The notes below the pieces were generated by a model. It made no database searches and had not been told where the DNA came from. It worked only from the letters and a program-made list of their open reading frames with translations. 36,351 nt of DNA from Pseudomonadota bacterium. GTDB lineage: Bacteria; Pseudomonadota; Gammaproteobacteria; Steroidobacterales; Steroidobacteraceae. Positions 1 to 8,058 of the stretch are shown here, in pieces. The stretch spans positions 1-36,351 of the forward strand of contig JAKARC010000002.1 of NCBI GenBank assembly GCA_021822385.1, given 5' to 3'. The first letter of the stretch is position 1. Every line of letters starts with the position of its first letter. The position numbers and the translations under genes are program-made.

Positions 1-2
1 TG

Positions 3-422
3 ACCGAGCAGATCGACGAACTCCGTCGACGAGCGCTGACCATGGACAATAGCGTCTCGCCATACCTGGTTCACCGGGCACCCGATCGGCGGCGGCGGGA
101 ATGGATCGAAGGCAAGCCGCATTGGACCTGGGTGGTACCTGACTATCTCTCCAAAGCGTTCGCCGAAGCCCGTGACCAGGTGCGGCGGTTTGAAGCAATG
201 CCGCCCCGCGAACGCCCGACCTTCCACGAGATTCGCGGGCTCGGGGCGCGCATTTACCGAGACCGTGGAGTATCCGAGGATGCGATCCGCACGCTCATGA
301 CTCATGCTCACAAGCGCACCACGCAGATTTACCTGGATCGGGGAGCCGCCGCCCTCTCCGATGCCGATTACGTGGAAGTGCGAGCGCCACTGACACTCGC
401 GGAGATGGTCGGGAGCCTTTGA
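3..422 (+). CDS. Tyrosine recombinase/phage integrase, C-terminal part (5' end outside window)
   Basis: The frame is already open at the first bases of the window, so the gene starts further left; the ATG at 42 is internal. About 139 residues are visible. They contain the second half of a tyrosine recombinase catalytic domain: the H-x-x-R box (HEIRGLGA), the downstream histidine in THAHKRTT, and the nucleophilic tyrosine in QIYLDRG. The first catalytic arginine would lie upstream. Such integrases insert phages and genomic islands, often at tRNA 3' ends. The gene points toward tRNA-Gly 1.6 kb downstream, which fits an island end. The catalytic C-terminus is undamaged; whether the whole gene is intact cannot be seen. 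Confidence 0.85.
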   Translation, partial: TEQIDELRRRALTMDNSVSPYLVHRAPDRRRREWIEGKPHWTWVVPDYLSKAFAEARDQVRRFEAMPPRERPTFHEIRGLGARIYRDRGVSEDAIRTLMTHAHKRTTQIYLDRGAAALSDADYVEVRAPLTLAEMVGSL

Positions 423-822
423 CAGGTATTTCCGCGCAAACAACTTCCCGGGCGAGTCACCAAAGTGGTGGAAATTCGAAGATGGCGTAGTCTCCGAGAT
501 TAAATCTCAACGCAATCACGGCGTTACCAGCGCCGAGGACTACGCCATACGAAACGGGACCACGGGATCGACGGATTTGCTCATCGGGTGCGGGGGGCTC
601 GATCCGCTCGAGCAGCAGGTACGCGACGGGGTGCGCCAGTTTCTGCAGGAGTCGATCGAGCAAGAGGTCACCGAGGCCCTCGGGTGGCGGCGACAGGGGC
701 ACGCGGTCTGCGCGAAGCACGCCAGCGAGGTTACAGTCAACCGCTCGGGTCAGAGTCTTTTTCGGACTCTGGAGCTTCCTTCCTATCCTGAAACGTCGCG
801 GCCGTCTCGAACAGGGCTTTGA
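421..822 (+). pseudogene. Degenerate reading frame with a weak mutator/IS256-type transposase-like segment
   Basis: A stop-free frame runs from about 394 to a stop at 822. It has no ATG, only a TTG at 577. The stretch DPLEQQVRDGVRQFL followed by ESIEQEVTEALG resembles the N-terminal helical region of IS256/mutator-type transposases. The usual continuation (R-x-GYRNG) is missing, and the last third looks random and overlaps the convincing minus-strand gene at 737-1228. I read it as a relic, if it is coding at all. The stretch before 577 matches nothing I recognise. The family assignment is tentative. Confidence 0.25.
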
Positions 823-1228
823 TCTCCGCGACTTCGCGCCCCTCCGCCTCCACGTCACCAACTCGTAGCCGAACTTTTCGGCCATTGTGCGCCTTTACCC
901 ATGTCGCAGCGCAATGCGCTAGGCCCAAAATCACTGGCGGCCCGAGGTGCATTATCACCATGACGTATTCCGGGAGCGGGAAGCATTGGGCCTCCACGGA
1001 ATCCTGCGCCATCCACATCTGGCTGTAGGATATGCCGGCGTTGTTCAGCGATTGCTCGAAGTGCCGTAGTTCCTCTTGGAACGCTGCGGTGCCTTCCGCG
1101 GGGTCGTCGGGTGCACGTACCAATTCAATGGTGAACTTGCCCGCTTGCAGCAGCTTTATGCTCGCCTCCAGACGCTGTCGAGCCCTGTTTGCAAGGATCT
1201 CTTCCCATACTTTCTGCGGGACGGTCAC
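737..1228 (-). CDS. Unrecognised 163-aa protein with one membrane helix and a small strand-rich C-terminal module
   Basis: It starts at GTG 1228; an in-frame TAG sits 36 bases upstream and no ATG lies between. Residues 1-80 are hydrophilic and mostly helical. A hydrophobic stretch at about 88-110 (around VMVIMHLGPPVILGL) could cross the membrane. It is followed by GRKVRLRVGDVEAEG (116-130), a basic beta-strand pair, then a helix and a charged tail. The order helix, then 'R-K-V-R-L-x-x-G-D-V-E', recalls small proteins annotated as effector-associated constant component 1 (EACC1). I recall this only in outline, so it is a hint and not an assignment. Amino-acid composition is protein-like, unlike the opposite frames. 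It sits in the integrase-containing accessory segment. Confidence 0.6.
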   Translation of the reverse strand: MTVPQKVWEEILANRARQRLEASIKLLQAGKFTIELVRAPDDPAEGTAAFQEELRHFEQSLNNAGISYSQMWMAQDSVEAQCFPLPEYVMVIMHLGPPVILGLAHCAATWVKAHNGRKVRLRVGDVEAEGREVAEIKALFETAATFQDRKEAPESEKDSDPSG

Positions 1229-1283
1229 GGGGTTCTGTTCTCGGGCTTCTTGCAGACTTCTCTATCTTACGCTTGGCGTACTG

Positions 1284-1308
1284 AAAAACCCGCTTCCTGC
1301 GGGGTTCC
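1284..1308 (-). terminator. Terminator-like hairpin with T-tract, read on the minus strand
   Basis: On the minus strand the sequence reads AACCCCGC, a five-base loop, GCGGGTT and then a run of T. That is a GC stem of about seven pairs followed by a U-tract, the form of an intrinsic terminator. It lies just upstream of the minus-strand gene at 737-1228, so it would stop transcripts arriving from the right. No convincing minus-strand gene is visible between it and the tRNA. On the plus strand the A-run precedes the stem, so it would not terminate there. Confidence 0.5.
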
Positions 1309-1436
1309 CGACCCCATCCCCCGCAGCGCCTGAGCACGCCCCCGAACGGGCCGCGCGAGAGTGCGGAGTCCTGCGAGTCTTCCAGCAGGTATAGTGCGCG
1401 AGGAAATCCGCTGGCCACTCACGGAGACCTGACAAA

Positions 1437-1643
1437 ATGGCACGCATCCGAATTGAGAAAGACAAGAAGCACGAACTAGATAAGCTCTGGTTAGAATGGC
1501 ACCGCTCACTCGGCGGCTTGCAAGTAACCGCCATAGAGGAAGCTGGGCACGACATCGAGAGCGGCACGACGGACTGGAAAATCGACGACCGCTTTGAGGC
1601 GTACCTCACGGCCCACAATTTCCCGTTCACGGTGCCGGCTTGA
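1437..1643 (+). CDS. Small protein of unknown function (68 aa)
   Basis: The ATG at 1437 is preceded by GGAG about ten bases upstream. The product is charged and soluble. The N-terminus is lysine-rich (MARIRIEKDKKHELDKLW), the middle carries acidic residues, and there is a second tryptophan in TTDWKIDDRFEAYL. There is no signal peptide or membrane segment and I recognise no family. The reading frame uses its bases like a coding sequence, and it is the only plausible gene between 1229 and the tRNA. It belongs to the accessory segment with the integrase and may be mobile-element cargo. Confidence 0.5.
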   Translation: MARIRIEKDKKHELDKLWLEWHRSLGGLQVTAIEEAGHDIESGTTDWKIDDRFEAYLTAHNFPFTVPA

Positions 1644-2041
1644 TCTACGGCGCGCATCGCACCCACAGGTGGACCAGCCGCGCATTCCTCAGTGGCAGGT
1701 GCTATCTGGCCGCGAGGGCGATTCCCGTTCGCCGGCGGGCTGCGACCGGATGACCACTAGGTTCTGCGCCGCGGTAGAAGAGCCGCCGGCCCTGGAGCCG
1801 TGCTCGAGGTGCGTGTACTCACCGCGAGGAAGGATAATCGGGCCTGCGAACATCCTACCACTGGCGGCAGGTCTAGCGATTCTGCACCTGTCGGAGACTC
1901 GCTTCCCAGCGGACCCGTGACCGAGCGCAGCACACAGTGGTGCAGATGGTGCATAAAAACATTCCGCACCAATTGTGCACCGCTACGTTGGATCTGAAGG
2001 ACTAGAATCGCTGTAAGCCGCGGATTCGTAAAGAGAAATTT
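1644..2041. other. Gene-free stretch between the accessory segment and tRNA-Gly
   Basis: About 400 bases in which no frame gives a protein-like translation. Overlapping frames here are rich in Arg/Pro/Ser and look like noise. It contains a loose inverted repeat (GGTGCA ... TGCACC) around 1947-1981. It directly abuts the CCA end of tRNA-Gly, where an integrated element would carry its attachment-site junction. I see no second copy of the tRNA 3' end in it. Confidence 0.4.
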
Positions 2042-2117
2042 TGGAGCGGGAAACGAGGCTCGAACTCGCGACCTCAACCTTGGCAAGGTTGTGCTCTACC
2101 AACTGAGCTATTCCCGC
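2042..2117 (-). tRNA. glyW: tRNA-Gly, anticodon GCC
   Basis: A full cloverleaf can be read on the minus strand. The acceptor stem is GCGGGAA paired with TTCCCGC, followed by T and an encoded CCA (2044-2042). The D arm is GCTCAGTTGGTAGAGC. The anticodon stem is CAACC/GGTTG with loop TTGCCAA, giving anticodon GCC for glycine. The T arm contains GTTCGAGCC. It lies directly downstream of pgsA in the same orientation, the position of glyW in enteric bacteria; the symbol is given by that synteny. It has its own promoter. Confidence 0.97.
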
Positions 2118-2134
2118 TCGCGAGGAGAGCCGGC

Positions 2135-2162
2135 ATTTTAGGCGACGGTGGAGCGAAGTCAA
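2135..2162 (-). promoter_or_regulatory. Sigma-70-type promoter for tRNA-Gly
   Basis: On the minus strand TTGACT (2162-2157) is separated by 16 bases from TAAAAT (2140-2135). About 17 bases follow before the first base of the mature tRNA, starting with a GC-rich GCCGGC discriminator. A GC-rich discriminator is the known hallmark of stable-RNA promoters under stringent control. The promoter sits in the pgsA-tRNA gap, so the tRNA need not depend on readthrough from pgsA. Confidence 0.7.
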
Positions 2163-2171
2163 TGCGCCAAA

Positions 2172-2726
2172 TCAGCGCGAGAGCTCAGGCCAGGCGGCAC
2201 GCAGGTAAGTCACCATGGAAACCAGAGTGGCGGCGGCGGCAATCTCAATGAACATGACGCCAGTGGCATACGTCGGGATATCAGCCAGCGGCTGTCGGTA
2301 GAGCATCATGGACAGCCCTACGATCTGGAGCGTGGTCTTAACCTTACCGAGCTGCGAAACCGCAACCTTGCGTCGCTGACCGATTTCGGCCATCCACTCG
2401 CGCAGTGCCGAAATGGTGATCTCCCGCCCGATGATTACCACTGCGGTGAGCACGATCAGTGCACGAGTATCTCGGCTAACCAGCAGAACCAGCGCCACGG
2501 CCACGATCAGCTTATCCGCGACCGGATCGAGAAAAGCGCCGAGGCGGGAGGTCTGTCCAAGGCGCCGCGCGAAATACCCATCAAGCGAATCGGTGATTCC
2601 CGCGGCTGCGAACAATAGCCCGGCGGCCGGATCCGCCCAGTGATACGGCATATAAAATAGCAGCACGATCAGCGGGATCGCCGCGATGCGCAGCCAAGTC
2701 AGCGTGTTCGGCACATTCCAGGGCAT
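2172..2726 (-). CDS. pgsA: CDP-diacylglycerol--glycerol-3-phosphate 3-phosphatidyltransferase
   Basis: The enzyme makes phosphatidylglycerophosphate from CDP-diacylglycerol and glycerol-3-phosphate in the inner membrane, the committed step to phosphatidylglycerol and cardiolipin. The complete CDP-alcohol phosphotransferase signature D-G-x2-A-R-x8-G-x3-D-x3-D is present (D49 to D71 with this start), plus several hydrophobic helices. Length 184 aa is typical. I chose ATG 2726 (MPWNVPNTLTW) over an upstream in-frame ATG at 2759 because it has a GAGG five bases ahead and does not overlap uvrC. It follows the uvrC stop by seven bases, so the two genes form an operon, as in enterics. Confidence 0.96.
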   Translation of the reverse strand: MPWNVPNTLTWLRIAAIPLIVLLFYMPYHWADPAAGLLFAAAGITDSLDGYFARRLGQTSRLGAFLDPVADKLIVAVALVLLVSRDTRALIVLTAVVIIGREITISALREWMAEIGQRRKVAVSQLGKVKTTLQIVGLSMMLYRQPLADIPTYATGVMFIEIAAAATLVSMVTYLRAAWPELSR

Positions 2727-2733
2727 GCGAGCC

Positions 2734-4554
2734 TCAAGAACCTGGATGCAGGTGATCATAAAGGGTACGGGCCAGCGCTGCGCCTAAACCTTGCACCTGC
2801 TGCAGATCCGCCATCCCTGCACGCAGCACCCCCTGCAACCCCCCGAAATGCGTCAGCAGGGCCCGCCGCTTGGCCGGCCCCAGACCCGGTATGCTCTCCA
2901 GCACTGACTCCGTATAGCGGCGTGCTCGCCGCCGGCGGTGACCGGTAATGGCAAAGCGATGCGCTTCGTCACGGATACGCTGAATGACCCGGGACGCCGG
3001 AGAGTGCGCCCCGAGTATACGCGCGCCATGTTCACCGTAGCGGTACAGGCGCTCCTGACCGGGACGCCGATCTGGGCCTTTGGCGACGCCCACCAGGACA
3101 ATGCTTCCGAGCCCGAGCGCATCGAGTTCCGCGTGCACCCCTTCGATCTGACCCCTGCCGCCGTCGATCAGCAATAGATCAGGCGTAGGGATCTCGGCGT
3201 CGCGAACGCGCGTGTAACGGCGTTTGAGCGCCTGACGCAGCGCTCCATAATCGTCCCCGGGCGTAATCCCGGTAATATTGAAACGGCGGTACTCTTTCTT
3301 CAGCGGACCGTCCGACCCAAACACGACGCACGAGGCGACCGTCCCCTCCCCGCCCGTATGGCTGATATCGAAGCACTCCACTCGCGCCGGTGCAGCGGGC
3401 AATTCGAGTTCGGTCGCGAGCGCTCCCAGCATCTCTTCCATGCCTTGGCGCCGGGCGCGACGCATGCGCAAGGCCTGCTCGGCGTTCTCGTGCGCGAGGT
3501 GCACCCAGCGCGCGGCAATGCCCCGGGTCGGACAGCGCACCGTCACGGCGTGACCGACACACTTCCCCAGAGCCTCGGCGAGCGCCCCGGCATCTTCCAG
3601 GCGCTGTCCGACCAGCACCTCGGCTGGGGTTTCGTGCTGAGCGTAGTACTGCATCAGAAACGACGACAACGCCTCTTGCGGCTCTGCGAACACGGCGCGC
3701 AGAAAGCTGCTCGTAGTGCCGAGATTGCGCCCCCCCCGCACGAGCATCGCGCTGACCGCATACTCACCGGGCTCCCCGGCGATCTCGAACACATCGACGT
3801 CACGCTCCTGCTCGGCCGTAACCACCTGCTGCGCCTGAATCTCGCGCAGCGCCGCGAGTTGGTCGCGCACTTGCGCGGCGCGTTCGTATTCCTGCCGCTC
3901 GGCGGCCTGACGCATCCGCTGCGTCAGTAACTGGTTGACCTCCTGACTGCGTCCCTCGAGCACCTTCACCGCCGCCTCGACATCCTGCGCGTACGCCTGC
4001 GGGTCGATCAGGCCGACGCACGGGGCCGAGCAGCGACCGATCTGATGCTGCAGGCACGGACGGCTGCGATGGGCAAAGAAGCTGTCGCGGCAATTGCGAA
4101 TTTGAAACAGTTTCTGCAACTGGTTGAGTGTCTCGCGCACCGCCGTACTGCTTGGGAACGGACCAAAACAGCGTGCCCCGACAACGCGTGCACCGCGGTA
4201 GAGCGACAGCCGTGGGAAGGGATGGCGGGCCCCGAGTAGGATGTAGGGGTAGCTCTTATCGTCGCGCAGAACCACATTGAAGCGCGGGCGATGCGCTTTG
4301 ATTAAATTATATTCCAGCAACAACGCCTCGGTTTCCGAATGCGTCACCGTCACCTCGATATCCGCGATCTGGTGCACCAGCGCCTGCACCTTGGGACTGA
4401 CAGTGCCGGCAGTGAAGTAGCTGCCGACACGATCTTTCAAGCTCCGCGCCTTGCCAACATAGAGCAGCTCGTGCGCGCGATCGAACATGCGGTAGACGCC
4501 CGGCCGGCGCGGCAGCGCGGCCACGAATGCCTTCGAATCGAACACGGCGTTCAC
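2734..4554 (-). CDS. uvrC: UvrABC excinuclease subunit C
   Basis: UvrC makes both incisions in nucleotide excision repair after UvrA/UvrB have located damage. The N-terminal GIY-YIG nuclease domain is at about 16-95 (GVY at 19-21, YVG at 32-34, Arg43 and a Glu in SETEALLLEYNL). The UvrB-binding UVR motif is near 200-235, and the C-terminal RNase H-like domain around 390-540 includes CFDISHTGGE and DLLLIDGG. Tandem helix-hairpin-helix motifs close the protein (IPGLGPAKRRALL, VQGLGAALA). Length 606 aa matches the family. It starts with GTG nine bases after the stop of the uracil-DNA glycosylase gene, so the two repair genes are probably co-transcribed. Confidence 0.97.
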   Translation of the reverse strand: MNAVFDSKAFVAALPRRPGVYRMFDRAHELLYVGKARSLKDRVGSYFTAGTVSPKVQALVHQIADIEVTVTHSETEALLLEYNLIKAHRPRFNVVLRDDKSYPYILLGARHPFPRLSLYRGARVVGARCFGPFPSSTAVRETLNQLQKLFQIRNCRDSFFAHRSRPCLQHQIGRCSAPCVGLIDPQAYAQDVEAAVKVLEGRSQEVNQLLTQRMRQAAERQEYERAAQVRDQLAALREIQAQQVVTAEQERDVDVFEIAGEPGEYAVSAMLVRGGRNLGTTSSFLRAVFAEPQEALSSFLMQYYAQHETPAEVLVGQRLEDAGALAEALGKCVGHAVTVRCPTRGIAARWVHLAHENAEQALRMRRARRQGMEEMLGALATELELPAAPARVECFDISHTGGEGTVASCVVFGSDGPLKKEYRRFNITGITPGDDYGALRQALKRRYTRVRDAEIPTPDLLLIDGGRGQIEGVHAELDALGLGSIVLVGVAKGPDRRPGQERLYRYGEHGARILGAHSPASRVIQRIRDEAHRFAITGHRRRRARRYTESVLESIPGLGPAKRRALLTHFGGLQGVLRAGMADLQQVQGLGAALARTLYDHLHPGS

Positions 4555-4563
4555 ACCAGAATT

Positions 4564-5205
4564 TTACCCGTTGGCGAGCGCAACGGCGCGCGCCACCACA
4601 CTCCGGAACATCGACTCCGTAAGCCGACCAGTCGAAGTGTTGTAGCGACTACAATGGTACGAGTCGATCAGCGTGCGCCCCTCTGCGAGGGCATGTTCAC
4701 GTCCGTGTCCAAACGGAAAGCCGGATTTCTTCAGACCCCTCGCCTGCACAAAGGCCTCGTGGGCAATGCGCCCGAGAGCCAACACCACGCGAACCTGTGT
4801 GAGCTGCTCAAGTTCAGCGCGCAAGAAGCGATTGCAGGAGCGAATCTCCGCCCCCGTGGGCTTGTTCTGCGGTGGAACACATTTGACCGCGTTGACAATG
4901 CGGGAGTTCCGAAGACGCAGCCCGTCATCGCGGGTGAGCGAAACGGCCCGGCTCGCGAGCCCGGCCTCATGTAAAGTACGATAGAGCAGAATTCCCGCAT
5001 GGTCGCCTGTAAACGGCCGGCCAGTGCGATTCGCCCCATGCAGGCCGGGAGCAAGACCCAAGATCAGAATACGGGGCCGGGCGCAGCCAAAGGACGGCAC
5101 CGGACGCGCCCAGTACTCTGGATGGCGCACGCGGACCGCGCGTAGAAATCCCGCCAAGCGCGCGCAGCGGCGGCAATCCGGGTCGTAAAGCGGATCGTCA
5201 GTCAT
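4564..5205 (-). CDS. Uracil-DNA glycosylase, family 5 (UDGb type)
   Basis: Predicted to excise uracil and related deaminated bases from DNA, starting base excision repair. Motif 1 reads [19 protein letters not shown] and motif 2 is [15 protein letters not shown]; both are characteristic of the UDGb family, which lacks the catalytic Asp/Asn of family 1. Four cysteines suited to the family's 4Fe-4S cluster are present: two in CRRC near the N-terminus, one in NAVKCVPP and one in SCNRF. With ATG 5205 the product is 213 aa. That ATG overlaps the end of icd by eight bases, which indicates translational coupling; an upstream ATG at 5232 would lie deeper inside icd. A family 4 enzyme is less likely given the motif 2 sequence. 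Confidence 0.88.
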   Translation of the reverse strand: MTDDPLYDPDCRRCARLAGFLRAVRVRHPEYWARPVPSFGCARPRILILGLAPGLHGANRTGRPFTGDHAGILLYRTLHEAGLASRAVSLTRDDGLRLRNSRIVNAVKCVPPQNKPTGAEIRSCNRFLRAELEQLTQVRVVLALGRIAHEAFVQARGLKKSGFPFGHGREHALAEGRTLIDSYHCSRYNTSTGRLTESMFRSVVARAVALANG

Positions 5206-6526
5206 CCATGTGACGGATAATGGCGGTGGCAAAGCCCGAACAGCTCATGAGCGTGGCGCCGGGGATGAGCCGCTGCAGGTCCTCCGCGACATTCTTACGG
5301 GCCGCGAACTCGCGCTTAGGCCGCTTGATCGCCTCGCGCAGCCGGGCCAGATCGTAAGTCAATTCCTTATGGGCAATCGTGTTCGCAACGCCCTTGATGA
5401 TGAGGTCCGCCGCCTCGTGCCAGCCGAGATAGCGCAACATCATCTCTGCCGATAGGATCAGCGAGCCTGGGTTGACGCGATCCTTGCCCGCAAAACCGGG
5501 AGCGGTGCCATGTGTGGCCTCGAAGACGGCCACACCGTCGCCAATGTTTCCTCCGGGTGCGATGCCGATGCCTCCGACTTGGGCGGCGAGCGCATCGGAG
5601 ACATAGTCGCCGTTGAGATTGAGTGTGGCGATGACATCGTATTCCTCGGGCCGCAACAGGACCTGCTGCAGGAAGTTATCGGCGATCACATCCTTGATGA
5701 CGATGTCGCTGCCGGTGCACGGGTTGGTGAATCGCAACCACGGGCCACCCTCAAGTTCGGTCGCGCCGAACTCTTCCCGCGCGAGCTGGTAGCCCCAGTT
5801 GCGAAACGCACCTTCCGTGAATTTCATGATATTGCCCTTATGCACCAGCGTCACCGAGACCCGATCGTTTTCGATCGCGTACTGGATGGCCTTGCGGATC
5901 AGGCGTTGGCTGCCCTCTTTGGACACCGGTTTGATCCCGATCGCGGAACTTGCCGGGAAGCGGATGCCCGTAACGGCCAGTTCCTTGTGCAAGAAGGCAA
6001 TGAGTTTGTGCACTTCCGCCGAACCGGCCGGCCACTCAATGCCGGCGTAGATGTCCTCGGTGTTCTCCCTGAATATCACCATGTCGGTCAGACTCGCGTC
6101 CGCCATTGGACTGACGACGCCAGGGAAGTAGCGAATGGGGCGTACGCAGGCGTATAGATCGAGACTCTGGCGCATCGCCACGTTCAGCGAGCGGATGCCC
6201 CCGCCCACGGGCGTGCCGAGTGGGCCTTTGATCGAGACCACGTAGTCGCGCAGCGCATGCAGCGTCTCCTCCGGGAACCATTGTCCGTAGCGCACATTCG
6301 CTTTTTCGCCGCAAAACACTTCCATCCAATGGACCCGGCGGCTCTGGCCATACGCTTTGCCGACTGCGGCATCGACAACCCTGAGCATCGCCGGGGTCAC
6401 ATCGATGCCGATACCATCGCCCTCAATGTAGGGAATGATCGGCATGTTCGGAACGCTGAGCGTCTGATCCTGGTTGATCCGGATCTTCTGGCCCCCCATT
6501 GGGGGAGTGATGTGCTCGTAATGCAT
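5198..6526 (-). CDS. icd: NADP-dependent isocitrate dehydrogenase
   Basis: TCA-cycle enzyme converting isocitrate to 2-oxoglutarate and CO2 with NADP+. Recognisable parts are the nucleotide/substrate start [10 protein letters not shown], the active-site loop [13 protein letters not shown] with the serine that AceK phosphorylates in enteric Icd, the [11 protein letters not shown] segment, and [15 protein letters not shown] near the C-terminus. With ATG 6526 ([12 protein letters not shown]) the product is 442 aa, slightly longer than the roughly 416 aa of the E. coli enzyme. There is no good Shine-Dalgarno sequence before this start, but a TACAAT lies just upstream. The 3' end overlaps the UDG gene. 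Confidence 0.95.
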   Translation of the reverse strand: MHYEHITPPMGGQKIRINQDQTLSVPNMPIIPYIEGDGIGIDVTPAMLRVVDAAVGKAYGQSRRVHWMEVFCGEKANVRYGQWFPEETLHALRDYVVSIKGPLGTPVGGGIRSLNVAMRQSLDLYACVRPIRYFPGVVSPMADASLTDMVIFRENTEDIYAGIEWPAGSAEVHKLIAFLHKELAVTGIRFPASSAIGIKPVSKEGSQRLIRKAIQYAIENDRVSVTLVHKGNIMKFTEGAFRNWGYQLAREEFGATELEGGPWLRFTNPCTGSDIVIKDVIADNFLQQVLLRPEEYDVIATLNLNGDYVSDALAAQVGGIGIAPGGNIGDGVAVFEATHGTAPGFAGKDRVNPGSLILSAEMMLRYLGWHEAADLIIKGVANTIAHKELTYDLARLREAIKRPKREFAARKNVAEDLQRLIPGATLMSCSGFATAIIRHMDD

Positions 6527-6531
6527 ACAGG

Positions 6532-6537
6532 CATTGT
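6532..6537 (-). promoter_or_regulatory. Candidate -10 box (TACAAT) immediately before icd
   Basis: TACAAT on the minus strand is followed by only six bases before the icd ATG at 6526. A start of transcription seven or so bases downstream would put the 5' end at or next to the ATG, giving a leaderless mRNA, which would explain the missing ribosome binding site. No -35 hexamer is found at 16-18 bases; the nearest is TTGAGC at about 21. Confidence 0.3.
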
Positions 6538-6603
6538 ACCGGCAATCCCGCCGGCTGCTGCTCAAACCTGCCTCGGCGCCCTCATGCCGACCCTCCGGGA
6601 CGC

Positions 6604-7974
6604 TCAGCCCTGACCGACGTGGACGCGACTCTGACTGCGCTCGGCGATTAGCATCGCCAGCTCCAGCGCCTGCTCGTGATTCAGGCGCGGATCGACAGTC
6701 GAGCGGTAGGCACGCTGCAAGTCGGCATCAGTCAGCCCCCGGGCCCCGCCGGTGCACTCGGTCACATCATCGCCGGTCAACTCGATGTGTACACCGCCCA
6801 GGTGCGAGCCGTGCGCGGCATGGATACGGAAGGACAGATCGACTTCCTTCAGAATGTTCTCGAACCGACGCGTTTTCAGTCCGCCCGTGCTGGTTTCCGT
6901 GTTACCGTGCATCGGATCACATACCCACAGCACCGACTGTCCGGTCCGGCGCACCGCGTCGATCATCCTCGGCAGCGCGGTCTCGATGTCCTTGACCCCG
7001 AAACGATGAATCAGCGTCAGGCGGCCGGGCTGATCCTGAGGATTCAGCGCGCCGATAAGCCCCTGCAGCCACGCATCGTCCATTGCCGGACCGATCTTCA
7101 CCGCGATCGGGTTGGCGATACCGCGAAAATACTCGACATGCGCCCCATCGAGCTTGGCCGTACGCATCCCCACCCAAGGCATATGGGTCGACAGATTGTA
7201 CCAGCGATTCTGACGCGGAATGAAGCGCGTCTGCGCCTGCTCATAGAGCAGATGCAGACCCTCGTGGCTCGCATAGAAATCGACCTGCGTCGCCTCATGC
7301 ACCGCCCGACCGCTGATGCCCTCGAAGAAATCAAGCGCGTCGCCGATCGATTGCACGATGCGCTCATAGGCGCTCTTCAGCGGCGCATGCTTGATGAATC
7401 CGAGGTCCCAGTATTCCGGGTGATGAAGGTCGGTAAATCCGCCATCGACGAGCGCGCGCACGAAATTCAGTGTCAGCGCTGCGCGCTCGTAGCCTCGCAA
7501 CAGTAGCTGCGGATCCGCGGCGCGCGCTTGCGGCGTGAACGCCGGCCGGTTGACCAGATCACCGCGAAAACTCGGCAGCGTAATCCCGTCCCGAGTTTCG
7601 GTATCGGCTGAGCGCGGCTTGGCGTACTGCCCGGCCATGCGTCCAACCCGGATGACGGGCTTTTTCAGCCCGTGCAGCAGCACGAGGCTCATCTGCAAGA
7701 GGATCTTCAGTTTTTTGGCGATCAGATCGGACTCGCACTCGGCGAAAGTCTCGGCGCAGTCCCCGCCTTGCAGAAGGAAGGCCTGGCCGCGCTGCGCCGC
7801 CGCGAGACGCTCGCGTAACGCCTCGATCTCCCACGACACCACGATTGGCGGCAATCGCGACAGTTCCGCCACAACCTGCTCAAGCGCGGTCGGATCAGCA
7901 TAGACCGGCTGCTGCAGGGCGGATTTCGTCTGCCAGCTGGCGGGGTGCCACGCCGTCGTTTCAGTCGCGCGCAT
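6604..7974 (-). CDS. 3-deoxy-7-phosphoheptulonate (DAHP) synthase, class II
   Basis: Condenses phosphoenolpyruvate and erythrose-4-phosphate, the first step of the shikimate pathway to aromatic amino acids. It is the plant/mycobacterial class II type, seen in QGGDCAETF, in [14 protein letters not shown], in DPMHGNTE and in [18 protein letters not shown], and lacks class I AroF/G/H features. ATG 7974 ([14 protein letters not shown]) gives 456 aa, the usual size. The in-frame ATG at 8064 would run into the divergent saccharopine dehydrogenase gene and adds an unconserved leader. It precedes icd by 77 bases in the same orientation and may or may not share a transcript. Confidence 0.95.
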   Translation of the reverse strand: MRATETTAWHPASWQTKSALQQPVYADPTALEQVVAELSRLPPIVVSWEIEALRERLAAAQRGQAFLLQGGDCAETFAECESDLIAKKLKILLQMSLVLLHGLKKPVIRVGRMAGQYAKPRSADTETRDGITLPSFRGDLVNRPAFTPQARAADPQLLLRGYERAALTLNFVRALVDGGFTDLHHPEYWDLGFIKHAPLKSAYERIVQSIGDALDFFEGISGRAVHEATQVDFYASHEGLHLLYEQAQTRFIPRQNRWYNLSTHMPWVGMRTAKLDGAHVEYFRGIANPIAVKIGPAMDDAWLQGLIGALNPQDQPGRLTLIHRFGVKDIETALPRMIDAVRRTGQSVLWVCDPMHGNTETSTGGLKTRRFENILKEVDLSFRIHAAHGSHLGGVHIELTGDDVTECTGGARGLTDADLQRAYRSTVDPRLNHEQALELAMLIAERSQSRVHVGQG

Positions 7975-8058
7975 GGCCTGGAATCGTAGCACAGACTGGC
8001 GCCAATCGCCGCCGCAGTGGACAATTCGCCCCATCTTCACTTCATCAGGGGGTGCCGC

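Noticed and set aside
457-885. Minus-strand open frame opposite the degenerate transposase-like region
   Set aside because: Its N-terminal half overlaps the better-supported gene at 737-1228 and is nearly all Arg/Ser/Pro, as expected from a GC-rich shadow frame.
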